Assembly: GCF_036850765.1 (NCBI RefSeq)
Contig: NC_089495.1
Span: 124,271,033 to 124,335,032, forward strand
Origin: Saccopteryx bilineata
Taxonomy: Eukaryota > Chordata > Mammalia > Chiroptera > Emballonuridae
DNA: 64,000 bases
Reading direction: 5' to 3'
The notes under the pieces were generated by a model. The model saw nothing but the letters and a program-made list of their open reading frames with translations, searched no databases and was not told the origin of the DNA. Made by a program: the position numbers and the translations under genes. Below, one piece after another: positions 35,620-47,066 of this stretch; within the stretch, counting starts at the first letter, position 1, and each line of letters begins with the position of its first letter.

Positions 35620-36222
35620 AGGTCTACCAGAAAGTTCTGTCTGTTTCTATCACAACAAGTTTCAACACATAAGCACATGTTTATTTGGCACATGTGTGCC
35701 TCTCTATTTTTATCACTTAATGTATACATACTGACATAGCAAATTAACTAAAACAAAGTTAATTCACGTTAGTCTTATGTGTGAAGCGATAGTGTACCCA
35801 TGGCTACTGATAAAGTTCATTTACGCCACTGTAATTTTTACGAATTTCAACAAGAAAGAAATGCTACAGAAGCATGTAGAAATTTACTGAAAGTGTTTGG
35901 TAAAGGTACAATTTCTGATTGGACATGCAGAAGATGGTTCGAAAAATTCAGAACAGGTGATTTCGACCTTTCTGATAAACCACGTTCTGGGCGACCATCT
36001 TTGATCGATGACGATGTTAAGACCATGTTGGAGCAAGATCCTTTTCTGACAACATCGGAGATCGCAGAAAGGCTTAATTCAGCTCAGCAAACCATTTCGG
36101 ACCATATTCGGAAGATAAGATTGGTGTGGAAATATATTATTTAATAAAGTTTATTGACGGTAAGAAAAATTTGTATTTTGTTTTATTCCAAAAACGGACA
36201 GAACTTTCTAGTAGATCTTATA
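35620..36222 (+). mobile_element. Internally deleted mariner transposon
   Basis: Inverted ends are AGGTCTACCAGAAAGTTCTG on the left and, read from the right end inward, AGATCTACTAGAAAGTTCTG, continuing TCTGTTTC / TCCGTTTT. The L1 sequence joins cleanly across it (AGTTTTA-TA before, TA-AGAGCC after), giving the TA target duplication of mariner elements. At about 600 bp it is less than half the usual 1.3 kb: the N-terminal part of the transposase frame and the 3' end remain, and the catalytic middle is gone. Ends and frame are well preserved, so it looks younger than its L1 host. Confidence 0.9.
35800..36144 (+). pseudogene. Mariner transposase, N-terminal DNA-binding domain only
   Basis: A full mariner transposase of about 345 residues binds the element's inverted repeats with two helix-turn-helix motifs and cuts with a DD34D catalytic domain. 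Here an ATG at 35800 opens 114 uninterrupted codons. Residues about 5-55 hold the first helix-turn-helix (ATEACRNLLKVFGKG, WFEKFRTGDFDL), then SDKPRSGRPS, the usual linker motif, and residues about 60-105 hold the second (TTSEIAERLNSAQQTISDHI). The frame ends soon after RLVWK, where the mariner would continue to the catalytic domain, so all catalytic aspartates are missing. It cannot transpose alone. No stop or frameshift spoils the remaining part. It lies in the sense orientation of the SEPTIN9 intron; expression is unknown. Confidence 0.88.
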
Positions 36223-37016
36223 TAAGAGCCTGGCCAATCTTTTCCCCATATGGCTGCACCATTTTACATGCCCACTAGCAATGCTCGGGATTTCCAGTTG
36301 CTCCACATTCTCACCAGGGTTGGTGCTGTCACTCATAGTGAGTCGTTCTGGTGGGTGTGTGGTGGCATCTTGTTATGGCTTTAATTTGCATTTGCCTGAT
36401 GACTAATCCCGCTGAGCACATGTTTGTGTCCTCATTGGCTAGTCATGTCCTTTCAAATCTGTCACCCATTTTAAAACTGGGTTCCTTGGCTTTTTCTTAT
36501 CCCTTCCAGATACTGACAGATATGTGGATTGCAGATTTTATTGTTTATCAGTTTGCATCCTGCCTATTCATTTCCTGATGGTGGTTGTCATTTTAATTTG
36601 GATGAGGTCTACCTTCACAAAGTTCTTTATTTTGGGTTACCACTTTCTGTGTTCTTTATAAGGAAGCTCTGCCTACGTCCAAGTTGCAAAGATGTTTTCA
36701 GCGTTTCTTCTAGAAAGTTTATAGTTATTGCTCTTATGTTAGGTTTAGAAATCATCTTGAATTAATTTTTGTATATGGTGTGAGGTTAGGATTCATTTTT
36801 TTTATTTTTTGTTTTTCTGTATGGGTTTTCAGTTGTCCAAGCACCATTTATTGAAAAGACACCTTTTACTCTATTGAGTTACCCTGGCACCCTTGATGAA
36901 CATCGGTTGACTGTGTACATGTATTATAATTTGAGGACTCTTCATGTTTTATTGCTATTTTGTCTATCCTCTTGTCAGTACCACATTGTCTTGATTAATG
37001 TGGCTTTATAAGTCTT

Positions 37017-37259
37017 TTTTTTTTAAGTGAGAGAAGGGGAGATAGTAAGACAGCATCCTGCATGTGCCCCAACCAGGATCCACTTGGTAACCCCTCATCT
37101 GGGGCTGACACTCGAATCAATTGAGCCACTAACTGTGAAAGGGTAGAGGAGAGAAGGGGAAGAGGGAGAGGTTCTGTTGTGTGCTCTGACCAGGTATCAA
37201 ACCCAGGACATTCACACAGTGGGCTGATACTCTATTCACTGAGCCAACAGGCCAGGGCC
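37017..37259 (-). mobile_element. Rhin-1-like SINE, shortened, in L1
   Basis: A reversed copy ending GAGCCAACAGGCCAGGGCC. Perfect 16-bp target duplications TGGCTTTATAAGTCTT lie at 37001-37016 and 37260-37275. The central part is shorter than in full-length copies. Confidence 0.9.
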
Positions 37260-38049
37260 TGGCTTTATAAGTCTTGAAATAAGGTTTCCCAAGATATCTA
37301 AAACATTGCTAAAATATTCCAGATCCTTTGAATTTCCTTATAAATTTTGTGAGCAGTGTGTCAACTTCTATCAAAATGTTTTGTGAATTTTCATTGTGGT
37401 TACATTGCATCCATAGACAAATTTAGAATTGACATCTTAACAAGAATCTTCTAATCTTACAAACCCAGTATGTCTCCATTTTTAAGATTTTTTTGGTGTG
37501 TCTCTTATTTCTCTAATTTCTACAGAATTGCATTTTTCTGTGGTTTTTAATGAAAAGATCTTCATGTTAATTGTTAAATTTATTCCTCTTTTTTTTGGTG
37601 CTATTGTAAATTGAATATCTATGTTAAATTTCATATTCAACTGTTTGCTGCTCATATATAAAAATATTATAGATTCTCCTATATACAGTATGTCTTACAT
37701 CCTGAGGCCTTGTCAAAGTTATTATTCTAGTACTTGTTTTGTAGATATTTTGTGATTTACTTAGTAAACAACCATCTCATCTGGAAATAGGCAGTTTTAC
37801 TTTTTTCTTCCTGATCTTGTGCTTCTGATTTCTTTCTCTTGCCTTACTGCACTAGCTAGAGCTGCAAGGACAATGTTAAATAGAAGTGGTGAGTGAGTGG
37901 ACATCTTGCCTTGTGCCAGAACTTAGGATGCTATCGCTTGATTTCCCATAGATGCTCTTTGTCAGAATGAGGAAATTCCCTTCTCTCCCTAATTACCTAG
38001 AGCTTTTTAAAAATGAATGGATATCAACTTTGGTAAGTGCTATTTCATG

Positions 38050-38601
38050 CAGTGGTCCCCCCTTATTCTCCAGTGATACATTCCAAGGTCCCCAGTGGAT
38101 GCCTGAAACTGTGGCTAGAGCCAAACACTATATATACTATGTTTTTTCCAACACATACATACTTAGAATAAAGTTTAATTTATAAACCAGTAAGAGATTA
38201 ACAGCAATAACAAATAACAAAAGAACAATTAAAAGAACATGCTGCAATAAAAGTCGTGTAAATGGCTTTGGGGAAATAATTAAGTGATAAGGGTGACTTG
38301 AACACAGCACTGTGATGCTGTGACAGTCAATCTGATCACTGAGATGGCTACTGTGTGACTAACAGGTTCAGAGATAGTGGAATGGAGATGCTGGACAAAG
38401 GGATGGTTCTCATTCTTGACACAACAGAGCCAGGAGGAGCAAGATTTCATGAGGCTACTCAGGCTCACAATTTAAAACTTATGAATTGTTTCTTTCTGGA
38501 ATTTCCCATTTAATATTTCTGCACTGTGGTTGCCTGCAGGTAACTGAAACTGGGTAAGCAAAACCATGGATGGGGCGGGGTGGAAAGGGGTGGACCGACT
38601 G
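38050..38601 (-). mobile_element. MER2-like (Tigger/pogo) DNA transposon in L1
   Basis: The left end CAGTGGTCCCCCCTTATTCT, then CCCCAGTGGATGCCTGAAAC, ACTATATATACTATGTTTTT, and right-hand GGTAACTGAAACTGGG, AGCAAAACCATGGATGGGGC follow a reversed MER2. MER2 is a non-autonomous relative of Tigger1/2. No transposase remains. Confidence 0.82.
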
Positions 38602-38947
38602 ACTGTATCTATGGAAGTGATCATTCCCCCCCCCCTTTATTCTGTTAACAGGGTGAATTACAATGATTGATATTTGAATATGAAACCAAGCTTGTATTCC
38701 TGGAATGAGTCCAACATGGTTATGATTTGCAATCTTTTTTATATATTGTTGGATTTGATTTGTCTAGTTTTTTTGTTAGGGATTTTTTGTGTAGGTCCAT
38801 GAGGGATATTGGTGTGGGATTTTCTCAGTTTTGGTGACGTCTTTGTCAGGGTTATTTTGGCCTCATAAAAAGGGTTTGGAAGTGTTTTCCCCCTTCTCAA
38901 TTTTCTGTAAAAGATTGCATTAAATTGTTTTTATTTTTTCCTTAAAT

Positions 38948-39140
38948 TTTTTTAAAAAGATTTTATTTATTGATTTCAGAGAGAAGAGAGAAAGAGAAAG
39001 AGAAGGGGTAGGAGCAGGAAGCATCAACTTGTAGTAGTTGCTTCTCGTATGTTCCTTGACCAGCAAGCCCAGGGCCTCAAACCAGCAACCTCAGCATTCT
39101 AGGCCCATGCTCTATCCATTGTGCCTCCTCAGGCCAGGCC
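38948..39140 (-). mobile_element. Short tRNA-derived bat SINE in L1
   Basis: TTTTATTTATTGATTTCAGA and GA-rich tail, CAGGAAGCATCAACTTGTAG and a reversed tRNA-like head ending CTCCTCAGGCCAGGCC. Target duplications TTCCTTAAAT lie at 38938-38947 and 39141-39150. Confidence 0.85.
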
Positions 39141-39420
39141 TTCCTTAAATATTTGATAGAATTCATCAAGAAAGTCATCTCTCGGTGTTTCTTTTGAAAG
39201 TTGTTTTAAATGACAAATTAAATATTTGTGTTAAATATATTAAGTTAATTTAATAAACATTTTTTATTAAATTTATTTAACATTAGAGGAAACTATTCAA
39301 GTTTTTTCTTCCTCTTGTATCAATTTTGGTAAGTCATATTTTGAAGGAATTTGTTCGTTTCCTGTAAGTTGTTGAATTTATTCACATGATGTTGTTCACA
39401 ACCTCCCTTCATTATTTAAT

Positions 39421-39780
39421 TATTTTTTCTTCTTTTCCAAATGAAATGAGGGGAGATAGACAGACTCCTTCATGTGCCTTGATGAAGACCCACCTGGCAA
39501 CCCCCGTCAGGGGCCGATGCTCTGCCCATTTGGGGCATTGCTCTGTTGCTCAGCAGCTGAGCTATTTTTAGCACCTGAATTGGAGGGGAGGCTCCACAGA
39601 GCCATCCTCAGTGCCTGGGCCAATGTGCTTGAACCAATCAAGCCATGGCTGCGGGAGGAGAAGAGAGAGAAGAGGGGAGGGGTAGAGAAATAAATGGTCA
39701 CCTGCCCTGACTGGGAATTGAACCCTAGGACATCCACATGCTGGGCCAATGCTCTTCCACTGAGCCAACCAGCCAGGGCC
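39421..39780 (-). mobile_element. Rhin-1-like SINE, diverged, in L1
   Basis: A reversed copy with GGGGCCGATGCTCTGCCCAT, CCACAGAGCCATCCTCAGTG, GGAATTGAACCCTAGG and the end GAGCCAACCAGCCAGGGCC. The flanks share CCTTCATTATT. It is clearly more diverged than the copy at 39920. Confidence 0.85.
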
Positions 39781-39919
39781 CCTTCATTATTATTTTAATG
39801 TTCATAGGGCCTCAGGGATAACCCTTGATTATCAGTATTGGTAATTTATGTTCTCTAGTCTTTCTCTCGCTTTCTCTCATTGGTCTAGTTATGAGTTTAT
39901 TAGCCTGTAGATCTTTTTT

Positions 39920-40277
39920 TTTTTTTTTTTTTTTTGGTATTTTTTTTCCCAAAGCCAGAAATGGGGAGGCGCCCGACCAGGATCCACCCGGCATGCCCCC
40001 CTGGGGGCGATACTCTGCCCATCCAGGACGTTGCTCCATCACGACCAGAGCCACTCCAGTGCCTGAGGCAGAGGCCACAGAGCCATCCCCAGCGCCTGGG
40101 CAAACCCTGCTCCAATGGAGCCTTGGCTGTGGGAGGGGAAGAGAGAGACAGAGAGGAAGGAGAGGGGGAGGGGTGGAGAAGCAGATGGGCGCTTCTCCTG
40201 TGTGCCCTGGCCGGGAATTGAACCCGGGACTTCTGCACACCAGGCCGACGCTCCACCACTGAGCCAACCGGCCAGGG
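39920..40277 (-). mobile_element. Rhin-1-like SINE, well preserved, in L1
   Basis: A reversed copy with a 20-plus T tail, GGGGCGATACTCTGCCCATC, GGAGCCTTGGCTGTGGGAGG, GGGCGCTTCTCCTGTGTGCC and the end GAGCCAACCGGCCAGGG. Perfect 16-bp target duplications CCTGTAGATCTTTTTT lie at 39904-39919 and 40278-40293. Confidence 0.93.
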
Positions 40278-40569
40278 CCTGTAGATCTTTTTTAAAAACT
40301 AACTTTTGGCTTTATTTTCCTTCTATTTTTCATTTTCTTGATTTTTGCCCTTATCTTCATTGCTTCCTTCCTCCCGCTTACTTTGGGGTATCAGTCCAGG
40401 CCCAGGCAGGAAACAGAAACCACACCAGTAATTTGAGCAGGAGTGTAATATAGAGAGTTACTATCTGATAAAAGGTGGTTAACTGCTCAGAGGGTCAAAG
40501 GGGATCCAGAGTAACAGAAACAGCAAACACAAGAAGCAGTCACTTTAGAAGAAAACACAGGGAAGAACT

Positions 40570-41305
40570 CTGTGACATTGTACTTGGCCGTGACTTCTTG
40601 GCTGTGACACCAAAGGCACAGGCAACAATAGAAAACAAAATATTGGGCTTCATCAAAATTAAAAAAACTTTTGTGCCTCAACAAAGGGGATCCATGTAAT
40701 GGGAGAAAATACTTGCAAATCAAATATTTGCTCAATATCCAAAATAGAGAAAGAACTCCTATAACTCAGTAACAGCAAAGCAAACAACCCAATTACAAAA
40801 TGGGCAAAGGACTTGAAAAGACGTTTCTCGATGGAGGCACATGGATGCCAGTAGCCCAGGAGACGCTTCTCTCTGATCCTTGGGGAAATGGACATTGGCG
40901 CTGCTGCGGGAGACCCCCTCGTACGCATCAGGGTGGCTATCATACACAGACAAGTAAAAACCAGGAAATAACACCTGTTGGTGAGGATGTGGAGAAACTG
41001 GAACCCTTTGGCACCGCCGTGGGAATGTGGCCTTTGTGGAAATAGTTTGGCGGTACCTCAAAAAAATTAAATAGAACGACTGTATGATTCAGTAATTCCA
41101 CTTCTAGTCATGCCCCGAAGAACTGAGAGCAGATATGTGTCCTTGTTCGGATATGCGAGAGCGGGTATGTGGACTGTGGACTGGGGTGAGGGGAGGGCTG
41201 GGGAATGGAGGGTGTAACGTGAATGTACTTAATGCCACTGCAGTGTGCACGTAACAACAGTTCAGATGGTAGATTCTGTGTTGTAGGTGTATCACCACAC
41301 ACACA
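40570..41305 (+). mobile_element. Sense L1 fragment (end of ORF2 and 3' UTR)
   Basis: GTGACACCAAAGGCACAGGC, AAAATTGGGCTTCATC-like, ACAAAATGGGCAAAGGACTT, GAGGATGTGGAGAAACTGGA and ATGATTCAGTAATTCCACTT follow the forward 3' end of L1 ORF2; AATGTACTTAATGCCACTGC belongs to the 3' UTR. Its orientation is opposite to the L1 just to the left, so it is a separate insertion. Confidence 0.85.
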
Positions 41306-42011
41306 GAGAAGCGTCCACTACCCGCAGGGCTGAGGAAGGGACCTGGAAGAGATGAAAGGCTCGATGCCAGCCCACCTTGCTCAGTCCCGGGTCTGGGCCT
41401 GTGGAGGACCCTGTGATTGCCACAGACAACCGGGCCAACCAGTGGCAGAGTGTTCCTGCCAGAGGGCGTGGATGGAGTAGGTCTATAGGAGCAGCTCACT
41501 GGGGGGCAGAGGAACTTTTGGAAGCTGTGGGCAGGTTGGACTGGGTCCAAAGGCACTGCTTGCCAGGTGTCTGGGAAGTTGTCTCGGGGGTCTGGGGGGG
41601 CTCCAGCTGGTCCAGAAGAAGGGCCTGTGGTGCGAGAGGCACCCAGTGAGCAGCAAGCACCGTGGTGGTCATGCCGTTGGCAGCTGGGCCAGAGGAGGGA
41701 CAGGGCACATGGAACCAGGAAGAGCAGCCTCTTCCTCTGCTGTGCCCAACTGTGTGCGTGTCCACGTGTGCACGCAGGACATGATTCACACCCAGTGCAG
41801 AGGTGGGGGCAGAGCAGGCAGCACAGGAGTTAGAGGGGCCCGGTGGAGGAAACGGGTGCGGTCTTGGGAACTGGAGGCGCAGAGGAGCTGGGAGCAGGCC
41901 TGCCACACCTAGAAGGGCTGTGGAGGGGACTCGACAGCTCCAGACAGGTCTACAGTCATGTTTCACGGAGCCTGGGATCCCTTGAGGTAAAAGACAAGGA
42001 AGGACTTTTCT

Positions 42012-42235
42012 CTGGGTGTGTGTGTGTGTGTGTGTACACACACGTGGGCACGTGTGTGCATACATTGTGTGTATGCATGCACATGTGTGCACAGCTCCCA
42101 TTTTCTATGTTTCTATATTCCTGACCACATGAAAGAAATTTCGTGAGCCTCTCCACCCTTCCCCAGGCTGCATAAGGAGGGACACATGTGTACACGGCAC
42201 ACACACATATGCACACACGTGCACGTACACAGTCG
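42012..42235. repeat. TG/CA-rich alternating purine-pyrimidine block
   Basis: (GT)n flows into ACACACACGTGGGCACGTGT, then TGTGTGTATGCATGCACATG, and a second block ACACACATATGCACACACGT follows at 42200. Long alternating runs with self-complementary parts are Z-DNA- and cruciform-prone. Confidence 0.85.
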
Positions 42236-42596
42236 GGCGAGCACTTCTGCTACAGTACCTAGGCCTGGCAGGAAACTGGACTCTGGGAAACTGCAGGTCC
42301 CACCTTTGGCACAAGACCATGTTTTTTGTTGCTGTTCATTCAAGGGAACAGAAAGTGGGGGTGGGGTGGGTACAGTTTACATTCTGAAGAGCTGATTTGA
42401 CCCAGAGTGTCCAGTGCAGTTGAGGGCCTGTCCTGGAGGCTCAAGTCCCAAGCTCTGGAGGGCTCAGGACAGACATCTGTGACCCAGGTGTCTCTCTGGG
42501 TTGGAAGCAGCCACCCTCCAGATTGGCCTTTCTCCTAGAGTCCTGGGCCAGGGTCAGAATATTGTCACATGAAGGGGCCTGGGCTGTCACCTACCA

Positions 42597-42628
42597 AACT
42601 GGCTGAGAGAAGGCCTTCTCAGCCAGTT
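42597..42628. repeat. Perfect 12-bp inverted repeat
   Basis: AACTGGCTGAGA and TCTCAGCCAGTT are exact reverse complements separated by 8 bases (GAAGGCCT). It overlaps the left edge of a likely MER5A-type hAT relic (GTAACCTGGGAAACCTGTTA, about 42605-42740), so the hairpin may derive from a transposon end. Confidence 0.75.
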
Positions 42629-42940
42629 AGGTAACCTGGGAAACCTGTTAAAATACCGCTTCTGGGCCAGCCCCAGTCCCGTAGGCTCAGATGAGGGCAC
42701 AGAGCTGCTCCGGTGAGCAGATTGGGCACCAGGACGGCAGGCAGCCCCCAGCAGGTGCTTGGGGAGCAGCGTGACTGTCCTGACTGGAGACATGGGAAAA
42801 TCTTAGGATGTGTGCAGACTGGAGCCCAGAGCTCAGGGTGAACAGCCATGTGACTTTGTTGATGAAACAAAATAACAGATGTGAACTTTGGCTGCAGAAG
42901 GGAGGGGACACCATGCCGTTGGGCCGCTCTCACTCAGGCC

Positions 42941-43354
42941 CTGTACTGGTCCTGTGGCTGTCGTAACAAATGTCCACAAACCAAGGGCTCCAACAACAGA
43001 AACCCGTTTTCTTGCTGTGCTGGGGGCCAGATGTCTGGGATCAGGGTTGATTCCTTCTGAGGCTGGAGGGAGAATCTTTTCCAGGTCCCTTCCTGTTCCT
43101 GGTGGCTGTCGGTGCTCCTTGGCCTGTGGCTGTGTCACTTCAATCTCTGCCTCCAGTGTATCTCTGTGTGCAGACTGCCTACTCCATCCTCTTTATAAAG
43201 ACACCAGGTGCTGGCCTCTGGGCCTGCCCAAGCCCAGGACGTTTGAATCTTCACTTGATCACCTCTTGATTTCCAAGTAAGAGTCACAGTCACAGATTCT
43301 GGACATTACAGCTTCATCGTGAGTTTTTGGGGAGCACAGTTCAACCCACAACAG
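42941..43354 (-). repeat. ERVL-MaLR LTR, antisense
   Basis: GGCTGTCGTAACAAATGTCC, CAACAACAGAAACCCGTTTT, CTCTTTATAAAGACACCAGG and the end CAGTTCAACCCACAACAG follow a reversed MaLR LTR. No internal sequence adjoins it. Confidence 0.75.
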
Positions 43355-44539
43355 GCCCAGGGATCTCTCCAAGGCTCGGCCCTGAGGAGGATGTAGATGG
43401 ATGAGTGAGGGCCCCCGGGGAGGGGCCTGCATGGTGAGAGGGCTGGAGATGAGTCAGAGAAGGGGGCTGACTGTCTGGACAGGAGGTGCAAAAGGACAAG
43501 CAAGTCACTGTCTCCACATAGTTGGAGGGTTATCCTGAAGAAGTGGACTTATTTTGAGCTCCTCCAAAACATAAGACCAGTGCCAGATACTCGAGAGGTA
43601 GCAGAAAGTGGAGTTTGACTTATTACATAAAGGGGCATTTTTCTCACAAGTTTCATTTTCTGACAGTGGAGCAAGGTTATTTTTGCAAAGTAGTGAGTTC
43701 CTCAGGCTGAGAAGTATTCAAGCAGGAACTGTGTACAGATTGTTCAGGAATGCCGCAGAAGGGACCTCTGAGGTTCCTACCAATACCTGACACCTGACTC
43801 TTGAATGTCCTAGTGTAATGTTACTGAAAGTATACCTATGACAGGGACCCTCCACCCTTAGACCCTACATCCCCTGTCTTGTCTCTGGGGGTCAGACTGG
43901 GTTTGACCCTGCCACCTGTCCCCTGCCCCTTCTCCTTGTCTGCCTGTGCAGACTGGATGGCTCCCTTGGTAGTGCTGTTTTCTCGGGGGATACGAAAGCA
44001 GGTCTCTTCGGGCCAGGGCCCTGGTCTGAGCCTCACCTTGGCCCTGCTTGGTGGTGAGCACCGAGGGACGTTCTTTCAGCCTGTCCTCTGCTCTGGGAAC
44101 TGGATTTCCCCAAACGTCCCTGCCTAGCCTGGAGCCTCTGTGCCAGCTGGAAGGATTGTTGAATGACCCCATACTCCCTGGAGGTCACTCAGGTCAGGTT
44201 AAAACCTACTCCCACAAGCCCCTCCTGCCACCATGCGGCCAGCTGCCCCAGCCTGCTTGCCTGTGGATCTAGGCAGCTGTCAGGGGAGGAAATGACTCTT
44301 GAGATGATAATTCCCCTCCTGGGGAAGCTTTGGGAGAAGCAGCTGAGGGGACCTACTGGTCTTCTGCTGCCATGTCCCTGCCCCTTGGGATGGGCATGGG
44401 TAAGTGGCTGCTCGAGCACTCTCCACAGAGAGCAGAGGGAAGGCCACACGAGTCCATGAGGAAACTGCCCTAGCCAGCACCAGGAGCTTGTAGCGGTCAT
44501 CTTGCCGAGGCCTGGCACGGCAGGCACAAGCACTGCATT

Positions 44540-44650
44540 TTACAAGGAACCAAAGGCTCAGAGACATTGAGTAAATTACCTGGACTTTACCAGCTAATAA
44601 TTTAGCTAGACTAGGATGTCTGTCCAGGCCTGTGTGACTCCAAAAGCCCA
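44540..44650 (-). repeat. MIR relic
   Basis: ATTTTACAAGGAACCAAAGG, CTCAGAGACATTGAGTAAAT, TACCTGGACTTTACCAGCTA and a final GTGTGACTCCAAAAGCCC follow a reversed MIR. Confidence 0.7.
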
Positions 44651-46619
44651 GTTCTGCCTGTCCCATTAGGCCCAGGAAAGGGTCAAGATGTCTTCCCGTG
44701 AGCTGGATTATCCTCATGTCTGTTCTGCTTGGCACTGTCCTTGCTCAATACACATTCTGAATGAATAGGTGTGTGCTCTCCCATTGACACAAATGGCTGA
44801 GAGCTGATGGCTTTGGCCCAAATGCTTGTCTCCATCCCCTGCCCCAGCATCTCCCTTTGGAGTGTGTGACCTTGAAAACAGTGACCCTCTCTGTCCTGCC
44901 TCATGCAGCATCTCCCATCGGCGTCAGGAGAGCAGCTGGGGATTACCAGCGCCCCGTTGCTGGTGGGCTGTGTGCCAGATTCCCAACGCGGACATGTGGG
45001 TGATTGTCAGCCACATGTGTGCGAGCGCTGTCCGTGTGGGGCTTATGCAAAGGCACCCCCATCTCCCAGCCTTCACCACCAGCCCCAAGGGTGGCTTTCA
45101 ACACTCTGCTCTGGAGCGACGGTCCACGATGGAGGCTTGCCTCGTGTTTTGGCTGCTGTGGCTGTTGGTTTGTGTCACACGGCTGTATGCAAAGAGCCTG
45201 AACATAGATTGTGGGCCATGAGTGCATCTGGTAACCCTTTTACCTGGTGCAGAGACCAATGTCCCATGCACGGTAGCTGCCATGTCTGAAATGCCTCCAC
45301 AGTGAAGATCTTCAGTGGGACCTGTGCAAAACCATAGTGAGGGTTTAGAGGCACTCCGGTATCTCTTCCCATGGTGGGTTCTGAGCTCTTCTCCTCAGAA
45401 GAAAACCAATGTTCAAATCTTCGAGCAACTCAGGGTGATATCCTCATGGGAGGGCATTCCCAGACCCGGGACACACAGTGCCACACAAGGGTCCCTGTCT
45501 TGGGTGACCACACTCAGACTGCCCACTACGACTCCACTGGCGGATGCTGTTCCACATCCTGGCCTCATTGGTTCTTCACCCCACAGGTAACAGACGCCCG
45601 TGTGATGTCTCCTCTTACACCTGGTGTGGCCTCAGGCTGCACTCCCTGCCCTGAGAACCTCTGCAGGGCCCACAGCCACGGCGTGGCTGCCCTGGAGCCT
45701 TTTAGGTTCATGTGGATGAACACGGGCAGGTCCAGTTCCCGTCCCAGTAACTCCACTGATACCTGGGGACCTTGGCAGGCCTCCCTGCACCTGTGCTGCC
45801 CTTGGAGAGGCTGTGACGGGGGCTTTTCAAGGACTAAAGAAAGTAACAATATAGGTAATGCATGTAACAGAGGGCCAGCACGCAGCCTTCAGGAAAGCAG
45901 CTGTTCCTCCTCCTTTTTCCTCTTATTGCTCTTCCCTATCCCCCTTCCCCCGTGCTACCATTAGTGCTGCAATTAGTGCCCCCAGTGGTCCCCTCCATTC
46001 CTCTTTTCTTTCTGGTTTTCTAAGTGGGGCCTCCGTCACAGACTGAGGGCTGTCCTGCCTGGTCATCTGGGGACAGCCTCAAGAGACACAATTCTGGGAA
46101 GGGGCTTGAGGACCATGGGCAGTGTCAGAATGGAACACTGGTGGGATAAGGGCACTGTTGGAGGAAGAAGACATTGAGACATTTGCTAGTGGCTTTATTT
46201 ATGACTTAGGCTGTTTGCAGGGTCACCAGGGCATAGCCAAAGAAACTGTTGGCCAGTCGTGCAGAAGTGTCAGCCAGGCAGTCAGAGCAGGCTGCTGGGG
46301 GGAGGGGCTAATGTTCACTCGGCATTTGTCATATGCCAAGCACTGTGCCCAGAAGGGTAGGGTGGAGAGCTGACCTCTGGGCTGGGCAACACCTGTCAAA
46401 TATTCCATGTCCCGGTGGGGAGTGGATGGGCAGGATGGAGTAGCAGGGACCCCGAACCTGTGAAACACACATGCATGATCAGTGTCCTTCCCACAGTCTT
46501 GAGAAGGGGAGAGACAAGATGCATCCATACTCGCAGGCTGAAATTCGGATACATGCTGGATTTTAAGGTCTGCCCCTGCTCCCACAGCTCCTGTGGCTCC
46601 CTATTACCTCTCTCCTCCC

Positions 46620-46880
46620 TGCAGTTTTTGTGAAAACATGCAGCAAAGTCGGGGACCTTTCACAGCACATACCTGTTTACCTATCACTTTAGGTTCTAGC
46701 ATGACATTGAATTACGCTAGCTTTACCAGCCCCTCCACCTAGCTACCCTCCCATCCAGCCCTGCATCCACCTTATTTTTTATTTTTGGTGCATTTCAAAG
46801 TAAGTTGTGATCATCCTTATTATCCATGGAGTCATTGCCATGTGATATATTCCAGTCTCACTTTCAAAAATTTTCCACAA
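46620..46880 (+). repeat. Old L1M-like fragment
   Basis: AACATGCAGCAAAGTCGGGG and GGTGCATTTCAAAGTAAGTT match the style of the fragment at 34318-34946. Heavily diverged and the family is uncertain. Confidence 0.4.
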
Positions 46881-47066
46881 CCTCCCGGTCCTCATACTTG
46901 TCCAGCATTGTCTGACACATGCACACGCACTGTAGGGGGAGTGGGGGCTCCGGGTTCTTACCCTGGCTTCATTGTCAACAGCTGTGCAACTCTTAACAAA
47001 CCATCTGCCTTCTAGGTCCAGTTGTAACACCTGTAATATGAAGGGGTTAAACTATATGTTATAGAT

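Larger units (their letters stand above)
35160..40385 (-). mobile_element. Long antisense L1 broken by six later insertions
   Basis: Segments of one reversed L1 run in order through the stretch: the 3' UTR (CTTGGGTAAATACCAAGAAG, GGCTGCACCATTTTACATGC), the ORF2 3' part (GGTGTGAGGTTAGGATTCAT, GCACCATTTATTGAAAAGAC, CCACATTGTCTTGATTAATG), and more upstream ORF2 (ATAGAAGTGGTGAGTGAGTG, ATTCCTGGAATGAGTCCAAC, TTTGGCCTCATAAAAAGGGT-like, AACTAACTTTTGGCTTTATT). Insertions are a mariner, four SINEs and a MER2. There is no intact frame. Confidence 0.88.
41306..46619. other. Intronic DNA, largely unique
   Basis: Holds a TG/CA-rich alternating block, a short perfect inverted repeat, a MaLR LTR and a MIR (listed separately). 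The 201-codon minus-strand frame at 41496-42101 runs into the TG/CA block and resembles no family I know. No exon is supported. Confidence 0.5.
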
